A model generated the notes under the pieces. The model saw only the letters and a list, made by a program, of their open reading frames with translations. It made no database searches and was not told the origin of the DNA. The translations under genes were made by a program, and so were the position numbers. Of a stretch of DNA of 64,000 nucleotides, positions 10,301 through 24,183 are shown piece by piece. The number at the start of each line of letters is the position of its first letter. Position 1 is the stretch's first letter. This DNA comes from Diphasiastrum complanatum. Its lineage: Eukaryota > Streptophyta > Lycopodiopsida > Lycopodiales > Lycopodiaceae. The stretch covers positions 57,339,705 through 57,403,704 of the forward strand of contig CM055103.1 of assembly GCA_029204225.1 (NCBI GenBank), given 5' to 3'.

Positions 10301-11434
10301 CAACCAACCTAATCAAGCACCCAGAGGTAGAACGATTCCTCATCTGTTTATCTTTGATTCTGAGTACACTTTCAGATTCCAAAGGTACATTGAGCGATAA
10401 GTCCTCCAAATGGATAAAATCTTAATATATCTAGTTGTCATCATCATATAAACTAAATTTAAGCAGTCGACCAATCATGAAGATAAAGTTCAAAAACTAG
10501 CAAATCAACCTTTTAACTTTCACATTTACCCTGAAAATCAATCCTTAGTTTGACTTCAATATCAAATAAGTACTTAGATATGGAATAATTCTCAAATTAT
10601 CTATCTCTACACTAAAGTACTATATCGACCTTTAGAAGTACACTAAGATATAAATTTTCCTATTGGGTCTGATTCTCTCCAATCTAGTAACATCATTTTT
10701 ATGTAACCTCAATTTACATGACTCCCTGGGTGAAAAGCCACCTTCATTGGAAATCAATATTTAAAAGTTAAAGATCCAAACAATTATAGTCCAAGCCTAT
10801 CCACAATTTCTTGCAGACCTGTCATAAATGCTTCTTGGTACAAATACACTTAGAATTTTATCAGAACTAAGGTACAAAAATTCATCCTACCAAAATCTCT
10901 TAGGAGATCCAACAAGATAAAAATGACTTTAACTCAATCCTAAGTGCCTTTGATACTCACTTGAGTTAAGTGCTCTATTTCTAGCAACACATGCAAGGAA
11001 ATAGCAACCATTCAATCTTGATAGATTTAACTGCTCCTAATTAACCAAAGATTTTAGGCTGAAAATAGTACTCAAGCATTCCTTGACTACAATTTATAGT
11101 AGAATTTTATCCACGAAATTAAGCAAATTCCTCATGAGTAAACAAATTACTGAATGAAAATGCTTGTGAGATTTACACAATCTCAAGTATGTGCAAGAGT
11201 AAACAAATTTAGATTGACTGATCTAGATTCTTAACTCTCTCAATTGATCAAGAAATACGCATCTCTTAAGAATCATCATATTTTTATATAATCTTCTAAT
11301 GATGTTTAAGTATCAATTTATGATCGATGCATCAATCATAAACATTTAGAATCTTATAATTCGTCAATCATAATTATAGGATTCCAAAACCATACTTCAT
11401 CATTAAAAAAACTATTGGAGTATATGCACAACAT
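10301..11434. other. AT-rich stretch without identified genes
   Basis: About 1.1 kb of low-GC sequence, probably eroded gypsy downstream sequence. No domain, tandem repeat or structured RNA was recognised in any frame. Confidence 0.5.
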
Positions 11435-12089
<655 letters not shown>

Positions 12090-12136
12090 GGGTCCACAGC
12101 CCAAAGTAGTGTCGGTCCCTCGGCACTAGGCTGCAA

Positions 12137-12754
12137 CTATCGTGAAGGGGCGCTATTGTCGGATTTTTTATTGCTGGGACATGGGCGCTTCAAGAAAAGC
12201 ATGGATGGAATTTGCTTACGTAAAACCTGATGCCTTATTGGATGATGGCGATCAGCAAGAATTTGGACTTGCCAGATTTTCAATAATACCCATAAGGGTC
12301 TGGTGGATGATTCCGAATAATCTTGTTCATCACCAATTGGGTAATTGAGGCATTCCATCAGAGTCTCCCAAGATAAAACTGGATCCTCATAGATTGGTGC
12401 AACTGGTCCCAATGTCATGGACTCCCCCAAATCATAATGTGCATATGACATGCTTGCTCGACTCTCTTGTCTGTCTAGATATTCGTGGTATGCGATAACC
12501 TGACGACTTTCCTCAGCAATCAATATCATAGATTTGGGACAAGCCTTTGTCATTGTAGGTGCTGGTTCTTGCTGTACAATTCCTGGTTCTTGTTGTACAA
12601 TTGGCCGTTTTGGGCTTGGATTCCCTGGATTTGGCCATCTAAGCAATGTGATGTCCTGATGTAACTTTGTGGTGGCCAGATGTTGAGTGGAACATTCCAA
12701 CTTTGGTTGGATCTTGCTTATGATTGGCGTTGAAATCAAAGGACAATCTCCCAC
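12137..12754 (-). CDS. Hypothetical protein of TR-gag, 205 aa
   Basis: An open minus-strand frame of 205 residues begins MGDCPLISTPIISKIQPKLE and contains a short internal repeat (VQQEPGI / VQQEPAP). I recognise no domain. It lies directly after the zinc-knuckle ORF (72-bp gap) in a different frame and ends at the left terminal repeat. It could be the Gag C-terminus or a pre-protease region displaced by frameshift, or a random open frame. Confidence 0.35.
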   Translation of the reverse strand: MGDCPLISTPIISKIQPKLECSTQHLATTKLHQDITLLRWPNPGNPSPKRPIVQQEPGIVQQEPAPTMTKACPKSMILIAEESRQVIAYHEYLDRQESRASMSYAHYDLGESMTLGPVAPIYEDPVLSWETLMECLNYPIGDEQDYSESSTRPLWVLLKIWQVQILADRHHPIRHQVLRKQIPSMLFLKRPCPSNKKSDNSAPSR

Positions 12755-12825
12755 CTTAGTCTTTCCTTTCTCAATGGACTGCTCTGTTGAAGGTGGTACA
12801 GATGGATCGTTGTGTTGACTGGTAG

Positions 12826-13710
12826 TCAGTTTGCTTCAAGTTGCGTGGTTGACGTGAGGCCACTTTGTAATTCATCCGCCAGAAGTTGTTGCAGCATTTG
12901 TCTAATGAGGCTTGGTAAAATCTGTTGGATTGCATCTGTTGCCAATTTCTTGACTTTTTTCGCTACCCCTGGTTGGATAGATTTTACCCACTCTGTCTTC
13001 TGTGGTGCTGGTGATTCACGTGTGGCCGTGTCAACTTGTCTTAGGATCTTTCTCTCATTCCTTCCATCTACATCTGCTTCGTAACCAGGTGGCACTAGAA
13101 GTTTGTGTTTGTAGTGCAGCTTCTCGGTTGGTGGATTTGCATGGTCATATGTAGGTTGCCGATTCAAGCAGGTAGGAGTCATAACGGCTTTTTTTGGATC
13201 TCTTAGTGGACAACCACGACATGGGTGATTGATGCCGCATTGTTCACACCCAGGATAAAAGGAGGACATATCATTTTGGTGTGGACATTCTGATCTACGA
13301 TGTTTACCTCCACATCCGAAACATTGTACCGTGTGTAAGATTCCGTCACCTCTCAATTGATGCGTGTACACCGGTATCAGGTATCCTTTGATCCCTTCCA
13401 TGGAATATAGTGGTGAGCCAGTTTGAAATTCCCCTACCTGGGATGATCTGCTCGCTGATATAACCAATACTTCCACCAAACCTTGCCTAGCCACTAGAGA
13501 AGATTCTGAAAGTCCTGAGACCGATCCACTTTCTTTGGAGGAGTGATCTGATGGCAAGCTAGATGGCAAGCTAGATGGCATAGATGAGGATTTTGTTGAT
13601 TGATTTTCCATCTCCAGAATTCCCTTATTGGCTTGATTTCGTAATCTTGGATTCCGAACTGGACATTGAGGTGTTGGATGTTTTCCAAAACAATAATGGC
13701 ACTGGTCCAA
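12826..13710 (-). CDS. Multi-zinc-knuckle nucleocapsid-like protein of TR-gag
   Basis: The 294-residue frame begins with CHYCFGKHPTPQC (residues 4-16) and continues through a Ser-rich linker to CFGCGGKHRRSEC (about residue 130) and CEQCGINHPCRGC (about 150). These are three CX2C..H..C knuckles of the kind that bind RNA in Gag nucleocapsid domains. The C-terminus is charged (KKVKKLATDAIQQILPSLIR). Two stops separate this frame from the Gag core upstream (13798-14292), which is in the same frame, so the two were probably one protein. Three knuckles are more than the usual one or two of plant gypsy Gags. Confidence 0.6.
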   Translation of the reverse strand: MDQCHYCFGKHPTPQCPVRNPRLRNQANKGILEMENQSTKSSSMPSSLPSSLPSDHSSKESGSVSGLSESSLVARQGLVEVLVISASRSSQVGEFQTGSPLYSMEGIKGYLIPVYTHQLRGDGILHTVQCFGCGGKHRRSECPHQNDMSSFYPGCEQCGINHPCRGCPLRDPKKAVMTPTCLNRQPTYDHANPPTEKLHYKHKLLVPPGYEADVDGRNERKILRQVDTATRESPAPQKTEWVKSIQPGVAKKVKKLATDAIQQILPSLIRQMLQQLLADELQSGLTSTTQLEAN

Positions 13711-13797
13711 TGGTCGAATCTTCCAATTGGCATTTCGTGGTCATGGGAGGTAATCAGATTGACTGCACATCTCATCTTTGTCACTGACAACTTGCAT

Positions 13798-14292
13798 CTA
13801 ATCGTCCGTACTGCTAGTACTTTGGCTAGCGTTGTCTGTGGCATCTTGTGGATTAGATGCTCTATCATCTCTGATTGTTTGAATGTTGGATATGGGCTGT
13901 GATGGTGTGTGCAAGATCTGTGCTTCTGCAATAGCAGCTGCCTTACAAAGTTCTTTTGGACTGGTATATAATGTAAAGGGTGGCATACCAATCTTCATCT
14001 CGTGCGATAATCCGGCATAGAAAATTGCCATTTTTTGGTGACTAGGAAGACCGGAATTCCAATCTGCCGCCATCTTGGCAAATCGTGCAGTGTAGCCCTT
14101 GAGAGTTTCTTCAGAAAGCATCGAGATTTGGGCAAGCTGCTCATACATTGCCATGGCCTGTTGTGTGCAAGATGAAGATGATATGGAGTGGTGTGGTGAT
14201 GTACGAGAGAGAGATTGGGGGATGCAGTTTTTGAAATGTATATGAGGGAATTGATGATGAGGAGATGGAAGAGGAAAAGGCATGATGAACAA
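13798..14292 (-). CDS. gag: Gag-like core protein of TR-gag
   Basis: Within 164 residues the segment EQLAQISMLSEETLKGYTAR continues into FAKMAADWNSGLP and KMAIFYAGLSHEMK, then ELCKAAAIAEAQIL. This follows the Retrotrans_gag pattern of gypsy-like elements (E.L..Y..RF......, ..F..GL...). The first ~40 residues (Pro/His/Ser rich) are probably not native Gag, so the N-terminal half of the domain may be missing. It sits upstream of the zinc-knuckle ORF with the expected polarity. No protease, RT or integrase follows. Confidence 0.55.
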   Translation of the reverse strand: MFIMPFPLPSPHHQFPHIHFKNCIPQSLSRTSPHHSISSSSCTQQAMAMYEQLAQISMLSEETLKGYTARFAKMAADWNSGLPSHQKMAIFYAGLSHEMKIGMPPFTLYTSPKELCKAAAIAEAQILHTPSQPISNIQTIRDDRASNPQDATDNASQSTSSTDD

Positions 14293-14522
14293 AGCAGAAT
14301 TATTCCATCGTCTAGAACGTTCATGGTTTGGGCAAAGGTAGATTTTATAAATAATTTCAATTATGCCCTTCTAGCGAAAGTCTTATGATGAGGGATGACA
14401 ATTGAAAAAGCACTTATGTAGGTTTTTTGGCAAAGGGTTAGTTTTGCTTCAAAAACTACTTTTCGGCACCTCTCCGCAAGTTTATAGAAGGATTTATTAA
14501 TACCAACTATAACTCTTTTTAG

Positions 14523-14893
14523 CCTTGGCGGTCTTGGGAGGAGTCTATCAAAGACAAAGTCACTCACCAAGAGGCTTGGCCTAGAATTATTATAATATTT
14601 TTTATAGAAAAGGGCCTTCGACAGTCGTGGGAGGAGCTATCAGAGATAGGGTCAATTCCCAACGAGGCTAATGGACTAATTCATATTTTTTTTTTTTAAA
14701 GAAAAAGGCCTTCGACAGTCGTGGGAGGAGCTATCAGAGATAGGGTCACTTCCCAACAAGGCTAATGGCCTAATTTGTATTTTTTTTTTTATAGAAAAAG
14801 TCCTTCGACAGTCGTGGGAGGAGCTATCAGAGATAGAGTCGCTTCCAAATGAGGCTAATGGCCCAATTCACTTCTTTTTTTTTTAATTTAATT
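14523..14893. repeat. 93-bp minisatellite, four units
   Basis: Units start at about 14523, 14615, 14709 and 14802 (periods 92-94 bp), each with CCTTCGACAGTCGTGGGAGG (first unit diverged), a GCTATCAGAGATAGGGTC core and a terminal T-rich run. The array lies in the TR-gag element between the purine-rich region and gag. Confidence 0.88.
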
Positions 14894-15114
14894 CAAAAAG
14901 AAAAATAAAAAATACACTGAGCACCTCTAAAAAGTCTAAAAATGAGCTATGATGAGTACCGAAAACTTAATAAAATAAAACCAAGAAAAACGTTCATAGG
15001 TGCCTAATCTCCATGAAGAAAGGGCAAAAAAAAAAATAATAATAATAATAAAGTAAAAAACACCTTAAATTATCTCTTTGTATAGGTCGGGCTACCGGGT
15101 GACTAGGAAGGTCA

Positions 15115-15830
15115 GAGCGAAAAAGGGGAGTGAGGTGGACGCGGGCTAGGAGAAGACAAGGGCGGGAAGGGACCGAGGGTAGGGCACAGAGCTGTAGGCA
15201 AGGGGGGCAAGGGGGCGGATCAGGGCAGTGGAGCAGTAGCAATCGAGGAGCAAGCAGCGAGAAGGGCGAGGAGGGCTTGGAATTGAGAGAGACATGTGGA
15301 GGTCAGAGCGGGAAGGGAGGTAAGCAAGGCAGCAGGAGGAGAGCGCAAATGGAGGTGAGTGGAAGGAGCGAGAAGGGGGAGGGAAGGGAGCCGGAAGGGA
15401 AAGGGACAGCAGGCGAGAGAGGAAGCGGCGGAGCAGAAGGAGGGAGCGGAGTAGCAGGCAGGTAGGGAAGGGCAGCAAGTGAGGGAGGGAGCAGAAAAGT
15501 AGAAGGAGGGAGCGGAAGGGAGGTGAAGGGGGCGGGTGAGGAGAGAGCGAGAGAGAGGAGCGAAAGGGGCAACAAGCGAGGGAGGGTGCGAGAAGGAGGA
15601 GGGGAGAGCAGTAGCGAGAGAGGGTGCGGAGGAGTAGCAAGCGAGGGAGGGAGCGAGAAGGGGGAGGAGAAGGGAGCACCCAGCGAGGGAAGGAGGGAGG
15701 GAGGGAGGGAGGGAGGAAGGGAGCGAGAAGGGGGAGGGGAGAGCCGGGAGCAAGAAGGGGGTGCGAAAGGGGGAGGGAAGAGCAGGGAGGGAAAGGGGGA
15801 GGGAAGAGAGAGATTTGTGTTTTTATTTTT
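15115..15830. repeat. Purine-rich (GGGA/GGAG) low-complexity tract
   Basis: About 700 bp of almost pure A/G on the plus strand with irregular GGGAGGGA and GCGAGAAGGG motifs. All open frames here, on both strands, are low-complexity artefacts (Arg/Gly/Glu or Leu/Ser/Pro runs). Such polypurine/polypyrimidine DNA can form triplexes. It falls in the 5' leader position of TR-gag on the minus strand. Confidence 0.85.
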
Positions 15831-16129
15831 ATTTTTTATTCTTTTGTGGAAAACAAGGTTAAGAGGCGTTTAGAAAGGGATTTTTTTTTTTTTCAAAAAA
15901 AGAGGGTTGATGCATAGCAAATTTGAGATTACTGCAATACAAAACTAAGAACACTTTTTAAACAGGGAAAGTTTTCTCAAAAAAACGTGAACTAAAGTCA
16001 TAACAATGGGCAATTTGGAAAAACCTTAATGAAAATTAACTACACAATATATAGCTTACTACTTAAAAAAACAAAACTAATCTTTTGAGAGCTTGGGTTT
16101 TTTTTTTTTTATGGAAATGGAAGATTTCG

Positions 16130-16440
16130 GAGAATGGGAAAAAGAGGAGGTGAGAGGGAGGGAGTAGAAAAGAGTGGAGAGAGGAGTGAAAAAGAGAAAG
16201 GCAGCTATGCGGTGAGCAACATTGGTGCTCCCCGACAACGGTGCCACTGCCGTCGATTGTAGTATATGGGTCCATTCACTGGGAGCCGCCCGTGCGCACC
16301 TGCATAGCAACAGAGAGAGAAGGGAGGTAGAGAGAGGAGATAGAGAGAGTGATGAGAGAGAGAGTGTAGAGAGAGGAGAGAGGAGAGAGATAGAGATCTA
16401 GAGAGAGGAGAGAAGAGAGAGAGTAAGGAGAGATTAGAGA
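16130..16440. repeat. GA-rich tract next to the right terminal repeat
   Basis: Irregular GAGAGA-rich purine sequence runs up to the terminal repeat at 16440, interrupted at 16205-16305 by a more complex segment. A PBS would be expected here if the repeat were a 5' LTR, and none is visible. Confidence 0.75.
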
Positions 16441-16516
16441 GAGAAGAGAGTTCCCCAAAGATGGTTGGGGCTATGGGGGCTCGAGCGCCTAACCATAGCT
16501 ATGCACCAATCACCCT

Positions 16517-16605
<89 letters not shown>

Positions 16606-17075
16606 AAGAAGAGAGCTTTATTAAGAAGAATAGAAGATATGTACAATGGAAAATGGCCTCCTTATATAGTTGAGGAGGGAGGGCCATCTTGGCTCTCATT
16701 GGCCTATTTACAATGGCATCCTAGCCCTTCAAACTAAATGAACTTCAATCTAATGATTCATTAGAAAAAGGGCTAAACTCACATGATTCATGTGAGTTTG
16801 AGAGATTTCCTTTTAACTTAGAACTTTATGAACTTGACTTTGGGCTTTTTAATTAATTTATTCTACTAAGGCCCAAAGTCCTTTTATTCAAGTTCTATTT
16901 ATCCGATTTGCGTGGTCACTGGGTCGGTCTTATACATGCAGAAAGCCGGTGCCCTCGTACTATTCTTCTAACTGTACAATGTATTGTGGTGGGGCCCACT
17001 AGTTAAGGCTTGGCCAATAGTATTTTAAGTGGTGGAACCCACTTTTTTATTATTGTACAAGAAATACCCACAACA
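16440..17075 (-). repeat. Terminal direct repeat of TR-gag, right copy
   Basis: Matches 11435-12089 with scattered substitutions and a shorter GA tract (about 16519-16602). TATA-like and AATAAA motifs on the minus strand are conserved in both copies, as is the inverted repeat around GGCCCAAAGTC (one mismatch here). Confidence 0.85.
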
Positions 17076-19640
17076 TCTTCACACTGCTTATTTATCCAAT
17101 TAACTTCTAAACAAGAGTAATCCAATTACTCAAGTCAATTGTAAATGATTCGGAAATCTTAGTTGTCTAGGTATGGAATTCATATATTCTGGACACATTT
17201 AGTTCCTCATCCAAACCATCGATAAGTTAATGAATTATCCTTTCAACAAAAAGATCCATTAACCTGCAAGTAACTGTTTCACACAGTACTTGTCATATGT
17301 CTATGCACTCTGACTAGTTTAAGTATATGATATATACTCAGTACATAGGAAACACATAGCAGATCCACAAGATTAAGATGCACATAAACAACATATCCAA
17401 CCACGTTCCTATACATAGACATAGGCTATAAACTGGCATATATCCATAATCTGCATATGTTACTCACATAACCCACTAAGAATCTTGCAACTCAGCTACA
17501 ACCAAACTCTATTTCTCATGAGTAAATAACATATATGGGAAATCTTTGAAGTGAATAATTCCACATCACAAGTTTTCCAACCATCTAACTCTTATTAACA
17601 AAATTTCTTCAACCAATCAGCCTACATCAGGTCTTAGTATACAAACCAAGATTAGGCTAACTTATACAGACATCTTTGGACAAAAAGTTAAGATTAAAGC
17701 TTTATTCCTCTGATCCAATCCATAATAAAATGGTACTTGGGAACAACTAGTAAACCTTAATTTATTATTTACCACTACTTCTCATATTCATGAGTATCTC
17801 ACAACTCAATATTCCCAAAACTCCTCCAGTTCTAGAGTATTCAAAATAATCACTTAGAGAGTTCCTCTATTTCAACTAGATAGTTCTACCTTTGCACACA
17901 TACTAGAATTTTTTTCAAAAATCTATGCAACTGGCTAATTCATTGAAAGTGTTATTCCTATCTTTTCTTCTCCCCGGTTTTATAAGAAATTCCATAATTT
18001 CAATTAAAAAGTTCTCAAGAGACAACGTATAAGATATCAAAGATTTGAAAAAGTTAGTAATTAGTATTTAATACTATTACACACCGGACTTTTTCCTCAA
18101 AAGCATAGAATATCTTATCTCGAGTGATAGAAATATCACATCTCAATAATCAACTATCAATTAGAGATACACATTTGGGTTTAGGAAGTCTAAACTACAC
18201 TGAATCAATTGAAAACATCAATAGATTCTGAGCCATACTCACAAATCATATATGGAAGTATAATTTCATATAACTTTATTAGTGCTTCAAAACCAAGTTC
18301 TACATTGGAAGGGATTATATGAATCTCAATCCAATTGTCTCTTATTTAAGAAATTTCTAAAAAGTAGATGTTTAACATAATAGAGAAATAGATTTAAGGG
18401 CTTCCAAATTTTGTAAATAATGAGGTACCATTTTGGGATCAATCTATATCTCATAATTTCCCAAAATTACCAGAACAAAAAACCAATGGATTTCACTGTT
18501 AGTATGGCCATTACAAAAATTACTAACCATCAATCTACAAATCATTCTCACCCAAGAAATCCCCTTTCGAATCACTGATGTCCCTTACCACCAGCTTTTC
18601 CTCCAAGAATTCTCTACATCTAGATTTGTTTTGCCCAAAAAGTTAAAAAGACTAAGGCTGACTAATTTCAACTCAGTAAGTTCTGAAAGGATTCTGAAAC
18701 ATCCGACACGCATCAGACATGACATATAGTGATTTCTAAGAAAATTAGGTTTTTTACTCAAATTGCCTAAAAACTGAAAAATCAGCTTTTTGAACTAAAA
18801 TTGTTAAAAATAGCTTCATGCGTGAAATTTTCTCTGATCAATCTACTGAACACCCATGTACCATGCATCCAAACATGCATACAAGTTTATCTATACATTT
18901 TCATCAACAAAAAAACACTGCACTGAGTTACATGCATGCATGCATCAAAACATTACCAAAAATTTGCAAATTTTCCACTAGTGTATATTCTCTCCCAAGA
19001 GGAGGAAATATTCCTCTTAGGATCCCCATGCAACCTGGAATAGCAATTGACCTCCTATTCTTGCATTATAGCAGTCATACACCATGCAAGTGCTCCTATG
19101 TCCCATTATAAATCTAGGACCTCACATGATTATTATTACTTTACTGGGCTAAGCCTAGAATGACGAGGCATAACTAATAACCACATACACTAGAGTGACC
19201 GGCTATCGTCAGGAATTATTCCAAATTCCTCATACTAGACATGGACGTAACAACATGACTACTCACCTAGAATAGATCCACAAAACCCCTTCTTTGCCCT
19301 CTAGATTCGACCACTTAGGGAGGCACAGAAAGGTTCCAACAAATAGTGAGAGCATCGATGCATATTCAAATAGCTCTACTAATGAGGTTAGATGTCAATA
19401 TCATACAACAAGCCAAATGCAAGGCTATGCTTCATGATGATGCTTCAACTTCTGCTGCTAATAGCAACAAGATAATTACCTTTGCCATAGAAAAGTTCCA
19501 TATATAGAGTAATGAAAATTTAAGAAAGTTCACCACCGATCTCACAACTACAATATATCAAAAACTAAAAAGGTTACAGCTTGGTCAAACCCAATAACCA
19601 CCCGCATACCCTAGATGAGAATATATATGGTACTCTCATT
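17076..19640. other. AT-rich stretch without identified genes
   Basis: About 2.5 kb with no recognisable domain. An ATGCATGCATGCAT run occurs near 18932. The 97-residue open frame at 18818-19111 is Met/His rich and resembles nothing I know. Retrotransposon decay is likely but not shown. Confidence 0.5.
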
Positions 19641-20195
19641 GTGTAGGAAATCATACTAGAAATGATTGTCCCCAATTGAAACAAAAATTTAAAGTAGCCT
19701 GCAAGTTATTGTCATATTTGCAACCTAAGCAATCATGATATCAATACTACCTTAGAAACCAAATTGCTTGACCTTATAATCCAGTAGCATACAATCCACC
19801 TCCATTGGCACAACATCAAGGTGCCTTACCCAACCACCACCAAGATTGGATTTACCACCCATTTTGCTTAAAACATGAGGAATGGTCATGCAAAGCCCAC
19901 CTGCACCAACAACTAAGCTTAGTAGAAGTAAGCAACTATCCCTATTTAGGTAGATACACTAGAAGGATACACTAGAAGATATTCATGTGCAAATGGTGAG
20001 CTGATTTCAATATTACCAATCAACTCTACACTACAACATTTAGAGCTCTTATCAAGTGTTATAAATGTCAAGAGAATCATTGGATTCTTTATTGCCCTCA
20101 TAAGCCTTAAGGCAATTTTGTAACCCCTTGCCAAGATTGAGGGAATGGGCATGCATATTTGAAATGTCCATTGTGAAAGGATAAATAAGAGATTG
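19640..20195 (+). pseudogene. Gag relic with two zinc-knuckle-like motifs
   Basis: In the plus strand a frame with stops reads AYNPPPLAQHQGALP and HHQDWIYHPFC, then CYKCQENHWILYC (about 20058-20096) and, after a stop, PCQD.GNGHAYLKC (near 20125-20170). The spacing C-X2-C-X3/4-H-X4-C is that of nucleocapsid knuckles. A Pro/His/Gln-rich linker before them is also usual in Gag. The opposite-strand open frame of 120 residues (19946-20308) is a shadow. Confidence 0.5.
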
Positions 20196-21076
<881 letters not shown>

Positions 21077-21479
21077 ACAATATCATGGAGTGATCATTAA
21101 GAACCATCAGTAGGATTTCTTTCATCGTTCACCTCCCTTGAAAAGATCAGCCTCTTGAGGAGAAGATCTAGAGCCCAAGATACCTAGATAAGAACAAATA
21201 AACAAAACCAAGAATCAAAGATGAACCGCGCACAAATCTAGGCTATTTCACGATTAGATACGAATTAGGAAGCCTAGATTCCCACTCCTATTTTGTCGTT
21301 TACACTCTCCCCATTGGATCGAAGCCCAATACTACACACGACTACTCACCCGGAATAGATCCAAAACCCCTTCTTCGTGACAATCTCTTGTGCATCTTGG
21401 AAAAGGAACGTGTGCAAAAAGTACAAAAAGGACCAATCTGATCCTCAAGAGGGATTGGTTGTCAGATTATTTGATCTAT

Positions 21480-22219
21480 CAATCTACTTCAGATTAAGAT
21501 CAATTCTAGACACAAAATCCTAACAAGAACAATCATTAATTGAAGGTAAGTGTACTTTATGGTTTCACACGTGTGAAACACTGTCTGAGTACGGACTCCA
21601 ACCTGAAAATCAAGTACACATTGATAGAACCTCAAAACAATCAAAACAAATGTAGATAAATGGAGAGAATCACTCAAAATTGCTTCCAAAACCAAGATTG
21701 GTGTCTCACATTGATTGTGGCCAAATGTGGCTCTATATATACAATAAGTGGGAGCTCGTGGTACTGATCATCCCTCTGATCCCACATGTGTGAAGGTGCT
21801 TTGTCATATGATGATTCATCATGCAAAATTGACACTTGGACAAAACCTTCTATTTTGAGCACTTTTGGTCCATTTTCCTTCTATATGGAGATCTACTTGG
21901 AAATCTTCTAGAAGTCAAAATTCGCCTACTTTAGCTTATTCCACACATGTGAGTTGTCCTCTACACATGTGATATGACACCTAACCAAAGGATGTGGCTC
22001 ATGCATCAATAGATTGATGCCATGTGTCATATGTCTAAAAAACTAGTTTTTGGCCTTTTTAGCCACTAGAACTTGAATTAAATCATATGTACAACCTATA
22101 TGATTATGGTACATGACAAGTACACTATTTTCACACGTGGGAACATGCTCCACACATGTGTGTTTATCTATATACAAGACTTTTGGCCTCTACCAAGCTT
22201 ATTTTTGCATTTTTCACAG
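21480..22219 (-). repeat. Decayed copia LTR
   Basis: On the minus strand it starts TGTGAAAAATGC at 22219, like the LTR at 60340 (TGTGAAAAATAATC), and shares CACATGTGTGGAGCATGTTCCCAC-type sequence with it (22128-22160 versus 60399-60425). Several CACACGTG/CACATGTG palindromes occur, as in the Copia-7 LTR. The inner end is estimated from the family LTR length (~737 bp). No adjacent PBS or coding region is visible, so it is a solo or truncated LTR. Confidence 0.55.
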
Positions 22220-24183
22220 AATGTACAATGGCCCTGGCTAATTATTACTCAAAAAATACGATTGCAATTAGACAATTTGCTCAAGACACATCTGACCTTA
22301 TGGGAAGAATTGAAATCATATATTAACATAACGAACAAAGATATTTAAAGTAATTCACTCAGATCATGAAGTAGGTGTAAGGTGGGAGAAAAACAAAAAA
22401 CACAAAAACAAGTAATGCTAACCATCACACATCAAGGTCTCCCACAACCATCAACAATATCATGTCTTCCAAGTTAGTTCAAGTAGAGATTGGTGCACAT
22501 GGTGGAATCTCTTTTTCACGATTAGACTAGTTGATCAATATGATGTAAACCCTACAGGCTTGGCAAAAGAGGTGCATACCAAGGTAGCCAGTATACGATT
22601 TATACTTGACATTATTCTCTTAGACTTACCTAGTTGTCCCCAATATTCCAAAATGCTACTAGAAAGACTTGCTTCACGTATCACAAGCCCTTCATAATAG
22701 GGGACATAATGGGATGATTTTTCAAAACAAGGATTCAATTGTGAAGATTGACCAACAGACCAATGATGCATGGTTGCAAGTTCAACAACCACCACCCATT
22801 CTGATGAAAAATCAAATGACGGACATCACTATAAGAGAATTGTCATTTGCAATAATTCACAAACCGATGTGGTAAATTGGATTGAGGCTTTGGCATGGTG
22901 GATTATTGACAATTTGACATACAAGATCAAGGCCCACCAATGATGAATTCTCTAATGATGTCAACGAAGCCACATATGAAGTAGAGATTTTTCTTCGGGA
23001 TAAATTTGTTAGGTTCACCAAGGATTCGACCGACGCACACCGACAAGATTCATTGTAGCCAATTGCTAATGCTAAACTTGTTGACCCGAATTTCAAGCCA
23101 CAAGGTTGCCCAAAAGAAAAATCTATGAAAAATTAAGTGAACATCGAAACAGATGCAATTTAACAAGATAAGTTCTACTTAAGACAGGTCATCTTTCTCT
23201 TCAAAGTTGTTCCCTTCACACATCCCATTGTTCCATATGGACATTTCCTCTTACCAAGGAAACTTCTACGGACATATCCATTGTAATAATTTTGGGTGGG
23301 TATTGAAATTTTCATGATCGGTCAAGTCCCCTATGCCACCTTCAAATTTCCATATCGCATATTATACAAGCTAGCATATATCAAATTCCCAAATCCAGAT
23401 ATACAAAAATTGTTTGAATCCCTACTTTTTTTCAAAGATAATAATCATTTATTTAAAGACATGATCTTTTTTACATGCAACATGCACATGATTTGAAAAG
23501 CTAATACTTTGGTGGTACCCACCAATGTATTTGGGTCACCATGAATAGAATGTCCTAGTAAACATTTTTTAGATTTTTAGTACCAATCAGGTATCGACAT
23601 AAGCACGTTCATTTTTTTCTCAAAATCAAATAAGCATGTTCATCAGTGGTCATGGATGTCAAGTGGACTTTTTATTTTTTCTCTTGAGGATGTCAAGTGG
23701 ACTTGTATTGCTAGGGTGATATTAGCTGATTATCAGCCCGTGTTAATATAATAAAATTGTTTGAAGTCACTTTTTGAAGGATAATACTACATTTATTGAA
23801 AGGCAAGACCTTTTTAAATGCAATATGCACATGATTTAAAATGCCAATACATCAGTGATCCCACCAGCGTACTTGGAGTACCAAGAATGATATGCATTAC
23901 ATACTTGAATTTTGGGTACCAATAAAAAAATCAATAATAAAATTGATACTGTAGCAACATCCATATTTTTCCCAATCCAAGTATCAATATGAGTATTGTG
24001 GGCCAAACCCAGCCCTAGTTGGGTATTGATCCTAGTATCATAGAATCACATGCTAGGTTAAATCAATTTCTTGATACTTGAGTTGATACAGTCATCATGC
24101 ACCTATGTACCTGCCCAACAATGCATTGTACCTCTCTTTGATCTCAACTATAAAAAAATAGGGCCATCTTTTCAAGCATTGAA
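22220..24183. other. AT-rich intergenic DNA with a ~140-bp direct repeat
   Basis: No coding domain recognised. Diverged direct repeats at about 23411-23552 and 23758-23893 share ATGCACATGATTT and surrounding text. A 17-bp GGATGTCAAGTGGACTT repeat occurs at 23654 and 23685. Confidence 0.5.

Noticed and set aside
13494-13991. 165-residue minus-strand frame overlapping the zinc-knuckle ORF
   Set aside because: The alternative frame contains the CHYCFGKHPTPQC knuckle and Gag core; this one shows no motif.
15130-15917. Several open frames of 90-177 residues on both strands
   Set aside because: They are translations of a polypurine/polypyrimidine tract (Arg/Gly/Glu or Leu/Ser/Pro runs) without domain content.
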